Shown one piece after another: positions 1-7,856 of a stretch of 64,000 nucleotides of DNA. Position numbers and translations under genes: made by a program. Source of the DNA: an uncultured Ruminiclostridium sp. (GTDB lineage: Bacteria > Bacillota > Clostridia > Oscillospirales > Ruminococcaceae). Numbering within the stretch: the first letter of the stretch is position 1; every line of letters begins with the position of its first letter. Location: assembly GCA_947627695.1 (NCBI GenBank), contig CANQXF010000012.1, forward strand, positions 1-64,000. Reading direction: 5' to 3'. The notes under the pieces are model-generated. The model saw nothing but the letters and a program-made list of their open reading frames with translations, was not told the DNA's origin and made no database searches.

Positions 1-624
1 GAAACGATAAAGACGGGCAGGGAGAGCGAAAATCCTCCCGAACAGCCGATTTACACCGATGAACTTTGCGAACGGCTGAACAAGGTCCTCACCACCAACA
101 CCGACCTGACAAAATGCGGGATACTTATGACGCTTTACACAGGCTTGCGCATTGGTGAGCTTTGCGCCTTGAAATGGTCAGACATAGACCTTTCCAACCG
201 CACGATTTCCGTTGCCAAAACTATTCAGCGCATATCCACCGAGGAGGGTAGTGTGCTGATGATAACCGATCTGGGCAAGAAAGCCCGTGAGATCCCACTG
301 CCGCAGTTTCTCTGCGATATTTTGAAAAAGCACAAAGCCCCCGCAAACCGCTATCTCCTTTCGGGAACAACTTCGCCCATCGAGCCCCGCACAATGCAGT
401 ACCGCCTGCGCTCGTTCCTGAAAAAGGAATATCTCCCCGACATCAGCTTCAGCGAACTGCGCAAGCTGTTCATCAAGCGGTGTATCTCTCACGGCGCAGA
501 CGTGACCGTTCTGGCGGACATTCTGGGAAATACGTCGGTGCAAAGCGCAGCGGCATATTGTGAGAAACCCACGATAACCAGCAAAATACAGGCAATAAAT
601 CTGATAGCGAAGGAAGTAGGGTAA
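1..624 (+). CDS. Tyrosine recombinase, C-terminal part, catalytically eroded
   Basis: The open frame enters from the left edge, so the N-terminus is missing. The catalytic domain of a phage-type integrase is clear: TGLRIGELCALKW carries the first Arg, and SPIEPRTMQYRLR is nearly identical to the intact recombinase at 18610-19692. The other active-site boxes have decayed. HxLRH reads SELRK, so the Arg is kept but both His are lost, and LGHSS reads LGNTS. A Tyr remains in AAYCE. Seen directly: an uninterrupted frame. Inferred: a recombinase that can no longer cleave, or a binding-only paralogue. It sits just upstream of the glycan cluster, where an active version could have flipped a promoter. 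Confidence 0.8.
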   Translation, partial: ETIKTGRESENPPEQPIYTDELCERLNKVLTTNTDLTKCGILMTLYTGLRIGELCALKWSDIDLSNRTISVAKTIQRISTEEGSVLMITDLGKKAREIPLPQFLCDILKKHKAPANRYLLSGTTSPIEPRTMQYRLRSFLKKEYLPDISFSELRKLFIKRCISHGADVTVLADILGNTSVQSAAAYCEKPTITSKIQAINLIAKEVG

Positions 625-671
625 AACTGAAAAAATCAAACGATTGTTGATTAAAAAAGGTTGTGATCGAT

Positions 672-1655
672 ATGGACGATAAGATAAATGTTGTGTATGC
701 CGTGAACGATTTATACGCCCATGCTGCTGCAGCTTCGATCTATTCGGTATGGTTTAATACCAAACACAAGGAATTATGCAGATTTTATGTTTTATATTTG
801 GATCTTTTAAAACAGAATTATCTGAAGTTTATGGAACTATCAGAACAGTATAATATAAAAATTCAGATGATAGAAGTAAACAGCGATAAAATAGAAGGAT
901 TATATGAAGTAGATTATTTCAAGCTGGAAATGTACCTGAGAATATTTATCGGTGATTTATTTCCCGCTGAGAAAAAAGCGCTTTATTTAGATTGTGATAC
1001 CATTGTAAAGAAGGATATTAAAGAGTTGTATGACACCGACTTAGGACAAAATGTATTAGGGGCAGTGTACGATATCCCCAATGTGTTTCGCTGCAAGGAG
1101 CTTGAGAAAATCGGCATAGACCCGCAGAAATATTTTAATTCGGGGGTTTTACTGATAAATTTAAATTTATTCAGAGGAGAAATGTCCCAAAAGATATTAT
1201 CCTTAATTAAAAATAACAGATCTTTCAGATGCCCTGACCAGGATGCGCTCAATCTTTGCTGCAAAGACTTGGTGAAAAGTCTGGATCTCAGGTGGAACCT
1301 TCAATGGGGTCATTATCTGGACAACCTAAAATATATAAAGGGCAACGATCTTATTGAATATCAGAAAGCGTTGAATAACTGCTATATCATTCACTACACG
1401 TCAAATAATAAGCCGTGGAACTCGTTTTACGGAGCGAAGCTGTCCCGCTATTTTTTTCAATATGCTTCCTGCACGCCGTTCTGGGAAGATGTGGTTTATT
1501 CCTTGTTTAATACATATTTATCAAATGCTAACGTAACAGAAATAATGGACGAAAAATTTAGCAGCGGACAGACGGGATTTCGTATAATTATGAAATTTGC
1601 TAAAAAATGGTTTGGCTATAAGGTATCTTCCTTTAAAACAAATCTGAAATTGTAG
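672..1655 (+). CDS. Family 8 glycosyltransferase
   Basis: A retaining, GT-A fold glycosyltransferase of family GT8, likely to move a hexose from UDP-sugar to a surface glycan or lipid-linked intermediate in the cytoplasm. The N-terminus has the Rossmann-like INVVYAVNDLYAHAAAASI block. The metal-binding DxD is LDCDTI near residues 107-109, and FNSGVLLINL is the family's sugar-binding strand. The length (327 aa) is normal for bacterial GT8. The ATG at 672 is chosen because AAAGG ends at 660, giving an 11-nt spacer; the in-frame GTG at 663 lies only 2 nt from it. First complete gene of the plus-strand glycan cluster. Confidence 0.85.
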   Translation: MDDKINVVYAVNDLYAHAAAASIYSVWFNTKHKELCRFYVLYLDLLKQNYLKFMELSEQYNIKIQMIEVNSDKIEGLYEVDYFKLEMYLRIFIGDLFPAEKKALYLDCDTIVKKDIKELYDTDLGQNVLGAVYDIPNVFRCKELEKIGIDPQKYFNSGVLLINLNLFRGEMSQKILSLIKNNRSFRCPDQDALNLCCKDLVKSLDLRWNLQWGHYLDNLKYIKGNDLIEYQKALNNCYIIHYTSNNKPWNSFYGAKLSRYFFQYASCTPFWEDVVYSLFNTYLSNANVTEIMDEKFSSGQTGFRIIMKFAKKWFGYKVSSFKTNLKL

Positions 1656-1666
1656 GTGGTAGTTAT

Positions 1667-2152
1667 ATGAATATCAATGAATCAATAAAAGAAAAGTATA
1701 AGCTGACAAAGACAGCTCAGAAGGAATGGAACTCTTTGCTCCATGTGACCAAACCGAAACCGAATGACAGGATATTGCTGTTTCCGAATTTAGACTGGGA
1801 GTGTAATTTGCAGGGAATGCGATATCTTGATACATATCTGCAAAGGGTAAACGCTGATAAAGCTATTATCATAACCATCGAAAACAATGTGAAACGGGAC
1901 ATTCAGCTTTATTCGGATAACGTACGGTCAATAATTGAAATTTCGGCAGATCAGGCAGAACGCCTGATCGCATTATATGAACTTCATATTTTTGATAACA
2001 GATTTGTTGTGGTTTCTCTTGATCGGCCGTTCAGCAGAAACGGTTCAAGTCTTGTGGGATATAAAGGGACGACCGTAGAGCAGTTAGTTGCTATTGGAAT
2101 TTACGGAATAATTCCTTTTCGCCAGCTTCCTCAGAATAAAAAAATCGTATAA
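1667..2152 (+). CDS. Unrecognised protein of glycan cluster
   Basis: A 161-aa soluble protein with no signal peptide or membrane segment. I do not recognise a family. It reads like alternating strand and helix: DRILLFPNLDWECN, then ADKAIIITIENN, then RFVVVSLDRPFSRNG, which resembles half of a Rossmann-type fold. It could be a small nucleotide- or sugar-binding protein, or a truncated glycosyltransferase. The start follows GGTGG 11 nt downstream of the GT8 stop, and the next gene starts 20 nt after its stop, so it is co-transcribed with glycan genes. Function unknown. Confidence 0.6.
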   Translation: MNINESIKEKYKLTKTAQKEWNSLLHVTKPKPNDRILLFPNLDWECNLQGMRYLDTYLQRVNADKAIIITIENNVKRDIQLYSDNVRSIIEISADQAERLIALYELHIFDNRFVVVSLDRPFSRNGSSLVGYKGTTVEQLVAIGIYGIIPFRQLPQNKKIV

Positions 2153-2172
2153 AACACAGGGAGAAAAATTAT

Positions 2173-3162
2173 ATGTCGTTTTTTGAGCAAATCAAATTAA
2201 TAGCACGAAGAAACGATGCAGTTTCATTATCGGCGGCGTTTAATTTCAGAATAAAGCGTGGCCTTAATATTTACAACAGAATAGCGGGGAAATACAAGGG
2301 ATGTAAGATCTTTTTATGTCCATATGCGGGAACAGGCGATGTTTATCTCGCAGGTATGTATATCAATGCTTTTGCGAGAAACAACGGCATAGATAATTTT
2401 GTAGTTGTAGTCATAGGCGGCTCTAATTTTAAGGTAGCTAATCTTTTCGGATTTAAAAATATTGAAAAGATATCACAGAACGAAGCGGATATGCTTGTAA
2501 GACTTAGTATTTTTCTAGGAAAAAATGACGATATATTGATAATGCATCACCATCCCCCTCAGACATATTGCGGTATCCTTGAAAATATGCGAAATTTTAA
2601 CGGCCTTAATTTCGTAGACCTGTATATTAAATCGGTATTTGACCTTGACCCTGAGAAGGACAAGCAGCTTCCTTCATTTGACTACAACAGCAATAAGCTC
2701 TACTCTGTTTTTGAGGAACAGCGATTGGTGCCGGGAAAAACCGTGGTGCTTTCTCCTTTTGTCAACACGCTCCCTTCACTGCCATGGTGGGTGTGGTGCA
2801 ATATTGCGGAAAAGCTGAAGGAACGAGGATATACAGTCTGCACGAACGTAGGGTCGCCTTCGGAATTTCCCGTCAACGGTACGATCCCTCTGTCATTCCC
2901 ATATGATATTTCTGTGCCGATTTTGGAAAAATGCGGGTATTTTATCGGTATCAGAAGCGGCTTCTGCGATATTATAAGCAGTGCCGCCTGCAAAAAGATC
3001 GTTATTTATCAGCCTTATCTCTTCTGGGGAGCCGGGACCAACTTTGATTATTTCAGTTTGAATAAAATCGGCTTTTGTAACGACGCAGTCGAATTGGAAT
3101 ATGAAGGCGTTGAGTTTTATGATTTGATAGACAAAATAATTGATAGTGTAGAGGATAAATAA
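2173..3162 (+). CDS. Putative GT-B-like glycosyltransferase
   Basis: A 329-aa cytosolic protein. The C-terminal half has the layout of a GT-B (GT9/heptosyltransferase-like) donor domain: TVVLSPFVNTLPSLPWWVW, then a helix NIAEKLKERGY, then TNVGS, then FPYDISVPILEKCGYFIGIRSGFCDIISSA. The last resembles the block in GT9-like enzymes where a transferase holds the nucleotide. The N-terminal half has a Gly-rich loop, YAGTGDVYLAG. No known subfamily is assigned, and substrate and acceptor cannot be read from sequence. It lies between an unknown small protein and an Fe-S/pyruvyl transferase fusion, with only 2 nt to the next start, so it belongs to the glycan operon. Confidence 0.55.
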   Translation: MSFFEQIKLIARRNDAVSLSAAFNFRIKRGLNIYNRIAGKYKGCKIFLCPYAGTGDVYLAGMYINAFARNNGIDNFVVVVIGGSNFKVANLFGFKNIEKISQNEADMLVRLSIFLGKNDDILIMHHHPPQTYCGILENMRNFNGLNFVDLYIKSVFDLDPEKDKQLPSFDYNSNKLYSVFEEQRLVPGKTVVLSPFVNTLPSLPWWVWCNIAEKLKERGYTVCTNVGSPSEFPVNGTIPLSFPYDISVPILEKCGYFIGIRSGFCDIISSAACKKIVIYQPYLFWGAGTNFDYFSLNKIGFCNDAVELEYEGVEFYDLIDKIIDSVEDK

Positions 3163-3164
3163 AT

Positions 3165-5342
3165 ATGATTTTAAAGGTGTTAAAAGAAAAAAATGAAAAT
3201 TGTATGGGCTGCGGAATATGCAGGGACGTATGCCAATCATCCGCCATTTCAATGGAATACGACAGCGAAGGCTTTTTAACCGCCAAAGTTGATCCCAAGA
3301 AGTGTACTGAATGTAAAAAATGTGTTTGTGTTTGTCCTCAGCTGAATTTTGAAAAACATAACGAAAAAACGCCTAAATGCTTTGCAGGAAGGACGTCAAA
3401 ATCGATCTCCGATAAATGCACGGCAGGAGGAGCATTCTATATTTTTGCTAAGCACGTTTTAAAAGAAAACGGTGTTGTATGCGGAGTAGAATTTAAAAAT
3501 AATAAAGCGGAATATGTTCTGATAGATAAGCCTGAAGACATTGACAGGATTTTGGGCGCCAAGTATATTGAGGCAGAGCTGAATTCGGTATTCAGCAGGA
3601 TAAAAAAGCTGCTGAACGAAAAAATTACTGTTCTGTTCTGCGGCACACCCTGCCATGTAAATGCATTATACGCTTATCTTGATGGCACGGAAACAGATCG
3701 GCTCATAACTGTTGATTTTGTATGTCACGGTGTTTCATCTCCCGCAGTTATTAAAAAGCTGAAAAAGGAAAAGATTGCAGGCAGCAAGATCGATGATCTG
3801 AAGTTCAGCAGCAAGAAATGGGGCTTTCGTCCTGATTTGATCGAAATTATTGACAAGGATAAAAAGTCTGTACCATATTACGACTTTTCTTATTTTCACA
3901 ATGCCTGCATTTCACTGCGCAAGTCGTGCTATCACTGCCAATATGCGCCTGTTACTCACAATTCGGATCTAACGCTGGGCATTTTTTACGGAATTGAAAA
4001 ATACATAAATGTTTTTAATTCTTCTGACGGCATAAGCTTGATACTTTTAAATTCTGAAAAAGGCAATAAGCTTTTTAACTCGGTAAAAGCGGAATTTGAC
4101 CTGATATCGCCAGTACCAATTCGCTTTGCAATTGAAAACAACCGATTTTTTGAAGATTATGTAATGAATGAAAATCGGACAAGATTTTTTGATTGTATGA
4201 GCAGGAATATTACGCTTTCAAAAATCAGAGAATACATTGAAAATTCAAAATTTGATGTGGGACTGGTGACAAATTGGAGTACCTGCAATTTTGGAGCGCA
4301 GCTTACGCATTATTCCTTATACTGCGTTATCAGGAAAATGGGCTTAGAGCCTTTAATGGTGGAAAAGCCCAATACATCTCCATTCCCTCCGCTGACATCT
4401 CCTATTCTTTTCAGAGAAAATCCCTATCCTTCCAATGCATTATCCCGTTTATACGGTTCAATTGAAGAACAGCAAGAACTGAATCGAATTTGTGACGCTT
4501 TTATTGTAGGCTCAGATCAGGTATGGAATCAGAAGTTGTTTGACCATGCATTTGATACATTCACTTTAGGATTTGTAAATCCCAACAAAAAGAAAATTTC
4601 GTATGCAACGTCCTTTGGCATTGATAATTATACAGGAACAGCGGAGCACCATACTCTGTTCAAAAAACGTCTTGGAACATTTCAATTTATCTCTGTAAGA
4701 GAAGCTGCGGGAAAGAATATTTTAAAAAAGGAATTCGGCCTTGAAGCAGCTATGGTGCTGGATCCTGTTTTCCTTGCGGAGACGAGCGTATTTGATGAGC
4801 TGACCGACAAATCAAACATTCTTCATTATTCGCCGTATGTGTTTGCTTATATGCGGTGGTCAAATCATATTACGGAAAAAATAATAATTGATTATGCAAA
4901 AAAGAAAAAGAACGAGCTGGTCTGCGTCAGCGAAGCTCTCGGCGATCCTCAGCAAAACCGTAAGTGGAGCGTTCCTGTGATCAATGTGTTTATTGAGGAC
5001 TGGCTTTGTTACATAAAAAATTCGGACTTCGTTTTTACGGATTCCTTTCACGCTATATGCTTTTCAATTATCTTTAAAAAGAATTTTCTTTGTATAATAG
5101 ACCCTGATATCGACGGCTCATGCAGAATGTATTCGCTGCTGAGAGAACTGGGACTCGAAGACAGGATCATTTCCGACCCGTCTGTTCTGATGAACAGCAG
5201 CTCTGAAATAAACATCGAAAAATTCTCAGATATTGATTACGGTCCTGTTTATGAAAAGCTGAAAGCATTGGAGGATTTTTCAAAAAACTGGCTGAAAAAT
5301 GCTTTAAAAGAAGAAATAGAGAAATTAAAATCGGAGGGATAA
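3165..5342 (+). CDS. Ferredoxin/FrhB-polysaccharide pyruvyl transferase fusion (copy 1)
   Basis: A 725-aa two-part protein. Residues 1-60 hold two 4Fe-4S motifs (Cys 13, 16, 19, 23 and 47, 50, 53, 57). They are followed to about residue 350 by an F420-hydrogenase beta-subunit-like (FrhB) domain with CGTPCHVNAL and CYHCQYAP. From about residue 363 there is a polysaccharide pyruvyl transferase (CsaB/WcaK-like) domain: NFGAQLTHYSLY, VGSDQVWN and TDSFHAICFSI. Known family role of the second half: adding ketal-linked pyruvate to wall glycans. Inferred: the Fe-S half supplies redox chemistry for the same or a linked modification. Its stop lies 1 nt before the next ATG. A diverged paralogue is at 7857. 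Confidence 0.85.
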   Translation: MILKVLKEKNENCMGCGICRDVCQSSAISMEYDSEGFLTAKVDPKKCTECKKCVCVCPQLNFEKHNEKTPKCFAGRTSKSISDKCTAGGAFYIFAKHVLKENGVVCGVEFKNNKAEYVLIDKPEDIDRILGAKYIEAELNSVFSRIKKLLNEKITVLFCGTPCHVNALYAYLDGTETDRLITVDFVCHGVSSPAVIKKLKKEKIAGSKIDDLKFSSKKWGFRPDLIEIIDKDKKSVPYYDFSYFHNACISLRKSCYHCQYAPVTHNSDLTLGIFYGIEKYINVFNSSDGISLILLNSEKGNKLFNSVKAEFDLISPVPIRFAIENNRFFEDYVMNENRTRFFDCMSRNITLSKIREYIENSKFDVGLVTNWSTCNFGAQLTHYSLYCVIRKMGLEPLMVEKPNTSPFPPLTSPILFRENPYPSNALSRLYGSIEEQQELNRICDAFIVGSDQVWNQKLFDHAFDTFTLGFVNPNKKKISYATSFGIDNYTGTAEHHTLFKKRLGTFQFISVREAAGKNILKKEFGLEAAMVLDPVFLAETSVFDELTDKSNILHYSPYVFAYMRWSNHITEKIIIDYAKKKKNELVCVSEALGDPQQNRKWSVPVINVFIEDWLCYIKNSDFVFTDSFHAICFSIIFKKNFLCIIDPDIDGSCRMYSLLRELGLEDRIISDPSVLMNSSSEINIEKFSDIDYGPVYEKLKALEDFSKNWLKNALKEEIEKLKSEG

Positions 5343-5343
5343 A

Positions 5344-6849
5344 ATGGAATTTGATTACATAATCGTTCAGGCGGGCGGAAAAGGCACACGAATGGAGCAT
5401 CTCACTGAAAATAAGCCGAAAGCCCTTGTTCCCGTAAATAATCGCCCTATGATTTTTCATTTGTTTGAAAAATATCCCCGCAAAAAATTCATAATCATAG
5501 GAGATTATAAGTTTGACGTGTTAAAGCGGTATCTTGCCGCCTTTGCAAACGTCGACTACACATTGGTAAACGCCAATGGACGCAAAGGTACCTGCGGCGG
5601 GTTAAAGGAAGCGGTGGATAATATTCCCGACGGAGCGTCCTTTATGCTGATATGGTCAGATCTTGTCCTGCCCGATACCTTCAAAACCGATGGGCTTTCA
5701 AACGGGAACTATGTCTGCCTTTCGGGGAGCTTTCCCTGCCGATGGAGGTATGAGGATAATCAGTTTGTTGAGAACTCTTCTGTCGAATACGGCGTAGCGG
5801 GAATGTTTATTTTTTCTGATAAATCACCTTTGCAGGGCGTACCCGAATCGGGAGAGTTTGTCAGGTGGCTGAAAGATACAGACATAGAGTTTCAGACTGT
5901 CACCCTCGATTCTGTAAAGGAATTTGGGCTTATCTCCGAGTATATGAAAATACCCACCGCAAAATGTCGTCCCTTTAACTCCATTGAGGAACAGGAGGAT
6001 TCCATTATCAAAAGGCCTATAACCAAGCAGGGCGAGGATCTTGCCAAAAGGGAGATCGCATGGTACCGCAAGGTAATGGACAAGCAGTTTCTGAATTTAC
6101 CCAAAATATACTCATACGAGCCTCTCACAATGGAAAAGATCCGAGGGAGCAATATTTATGAGTATGAAAATATCAGCTATGAAAACAGGGTGAATATCCT
6201 TACCGATATTGTAAACTGCCTGAAATCGGTCCATCTTATCGGCAGCGTTCCCGCTGATAAGCAAAGCTATAACGAGGCATATATCTATAAAACCCTCTCC
6301 CGACTTGAGAAAGTAAAACAGCTTGTCCCCTTTGCCAATGATGAAACTATCGTCATAAACGGTAAACGCTGTCCTAATTTTTTCTTTCACATAGATGAGA
6401 TAACCAAAGCTATGGAACGATACCTGCCTGACAGGTTCGTATTTCTCCATGGCGACTGCACTTTTTCAAATATTCTGCTGAGAAACGACAAGGAACCCGT
6501 CCTCATCGACCCACGAGGTTATTTCGGACTTACCGAATTTTACGGAGATGTGGCGTATGACTGGGCAAAGCTGTACTATTCCCTTGTGGGAAATTACGAC
6601 CAATTTAATTTAAAGCGGTTTGATCTGCATATTCACGAGGATTCTGTGGAGCTGTTCGTCCGTTCGTCAGGCTGGGAGGAGCTGGAAGATGTATTTTTCC
6701 GTCTTATAGGCGACGAGGTAACGCCCGAACAGATACGTCTGATACACGCCATCATCTGGCTTTCCCTCACCACATACGCCTGGGAGGATTATGATTCTAT
6801 ATGCGGAGCGTTCTACAACGGACTTTTGTATCTGTCCCAGATACTTTAA
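5344..6849 (+). CDS. Sugar-1-P nucleotidyltransferase fused to APH-type kinase
   Basis: A 501-aa fusion. The N-terminal ~230 residues are an NTP-transferase (GlmU/RfbA-like) domain with the signature QAGGKGTRMEHLTENKPKAL near residues 9-28 and IWSDLVLP as the metal-binding Asp region. The C-terminal half is an aminoglycoside/choline-kinase-like phosphotransferase, with HGDCTFSN near residue 368 as the catalytic loop and LIDPRG as the metal loop. One protein could therefore phosphorylate a sugar and then join it to a nucleotide. SD is GGAGGG just before ATG 5344. It is followed by a SIS isomerase and a HAD phosphatase, which together complete the logic of a heptose- or Kdo-like activation route; the actual sugar is unknown. 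Confidence 0.8.
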   Translation: MEFDYIIVQAGGKGTRMEHLTENKPKALVPVNNRPMIFHLFEKYPRKKFIIIGDYKFDVLKRYLAAFANVDYTLVNANGRKGTCGGLKEAVDNIPDGASFMLIWSDLVLPDTFKTDGLSNGNYVCLSGSFPCRWRYEDNQFVENSSVEYGVAGMFIFSDKSPLQGVPESGEFVRWLKDTDIEFQTVTLDSVKEFGLISEYMKIPTAKCRPFNSIEEQEDSIIKRPITKQGEDLAKREIAWYRKVMDKQFLNLPKIYSYEPLTMEKIRGSNIYEYENISYENRVNILTDIVNCLKSVHLIGSVPADKQSYNEAYIYKTLSRLEKVKQLVPFANDETIVINGKRCPNFFFHIDEITKAMERYLPDRFVFLHGDCTFSNILLRNDKEPVLIDPRGYFGLTEFYGDVAYDWAKLYYSLVGNYDQFNLKRFDLHIHEDSVELFVRSSGWEELEDVFFRLIGDEVTPEQIRLIHAIIWLSLTTYAWEDYDSICGAFYNGLLYLSQIL

Positions 6850-6893
6850 AATAAAAAATAAAATGATGATGTTATCATCTGAAAGGAAAAAAC

Positions 6894-7475
6894 ATGAATA
6901 CATATTTTGAAGAACTGTTAAAAATCCTGACTGACTCGTTGAAATCCATTGACCAGAATGCTTTTTCACAGCTTGTTGACGAGAGCATCGAAACCCTGAA
7001 TTCGGGACACAAGATTATTCTTTCGGGGCTTGGCAAAAACGTGCCTGTATGCGACAAGTTTGTAGGTACAATGAATTCGCTGGGACTTAACGCCTGCTTT
7101 ATGAACACCAATTCCGCCGTACACGGGGACATCGGAATGGTACAGGACGGCGACCTTGTCATTCTGCTCACAAAGAGTGGCGAAACGGTAGAATCAGTGT
7201 ATCTTAACTCGCTTCTTGACAAAAGAAACTGCACCCAGTGGCTGCTGACATTTGAAAATGAAAGCACGTTGACAAGGAAAATATCCAAATGCATTGTTAT
7301 CCACCTTGAGCATGAGGGGGATATGTGGAACATCGTTCCCAACAATTCCACCACCCTCAATCTCATCGTTTTGCAGATGCTGGCGATGCAGATAAGCAAG
7401 AAGATGGGCATCACTCTTGACCAGTTTAAAATGAATCACCCCGGCGGACATATCGGAGAGATATTAAATGGCTGA
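6894..7475 (+). CDS. SIS-domain sugar-phosphate isomerase (KpsF/GutQ-like, no CBS)
   Basis: A 193-aa single SIS domain. GHKIILSGLGKNVPV is the phosphate loop, HGDIGMVQDGD matches the arabinose-5-phosphate isomerase signature, LLTKSGETVES is the second sugar-phosphate loop, and HPGGHIG near the C-terminus is the family's closing motif. KpsF/GutQ proteins are usually ~320 aa with two CBS domains; these are absent here. The reaction is an aldose-ketose phosphate isomerisation, substrate unknown. SD GAAAGG lies 9 nt before ATG. The 3' end overlaps the next gene by 8 nt, so isomerase and phosphatase are translationally coupled. Confidence 0.8.
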   Translation: MNTYFEELLKILTDSLKSIDQNAFSQLVDESIETLNSGHKIILSGLGKNVPVCDKFVGTMNSLGLNACFMNTNSAVHGDIGMVQDGDLVILLTKSGETVESVYLNSLLDKRNCTQWLLTFENESTLTRKISKCIVIHLEHEGDMWNIVPNNSTTLNLIVLQMLAMQISKKMGITLDQFKMNHPGGHIGEILNG

Positions 7476-7845
7476 TGTGATCAAAGTTTCCTCTTTGGGA
7501 AAAACGTGGATAATGGATATTGACGGGACGATCGTCAAGCATAACGGATACAAGACAGACGGCAAAGATACGCTTCTTGAAGGTGCAAGGGAATTTTTCA
7601 AAAAGCTGTCCCCGGAGGATAAGGTAATTCTTATCACGTCAAGAAAAAGAGAATATAAGGAGATGACCGAGAGCTTTCTTGCCGAAAACGGTATCCGTTT
7701 CGATACGATAATTTACGATCTTCCTTACGGGGAGCGTATTCTGATAAATGACAGAAAGCCCTCAGGAATGATGACCTCTATCGCCGTCAATACCCGGAGA
7801 GATGAATTCACCGATACCGTTTTTGAAACGGACGATACGATATAA
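7468..7845 (+). CDS. Small capless HAD phosphatase
   Basis: A 125-aa haloacid dehalogenase-fold phosphatase with all core motifs: MDIDGTI (nucleophile and acid/base Asp, motif I), LITSRK (motif II), and LINDRKP (motif IV Asp). No cap domain fits in this length, as in C0-type enzymes such as KdsC and GmhB that act on large sugar phosphates. The start is inside the last codons of the SIS gene. With the upstream kinase-nucleotidyltransferase and isomerase it forms a full isomerise-phosphorylate-dephosphorylate-activate set. The link to the same sugar is inferred from coupling, not proven. Confidence 0.8.
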   Translation: MADVIKVSSLGKTWIMDIDGTIVKHNGYKTDGKDTLLEGAREFFKKLSPEDKVILITSRKREYKEMTESFLAENGIRFDTIIYDLPYGERILINDRKPSGMMTSIAVNTRRDEFTDTVFETDDTI

Positions 7846-7856
7846 GGAGGACCAAA

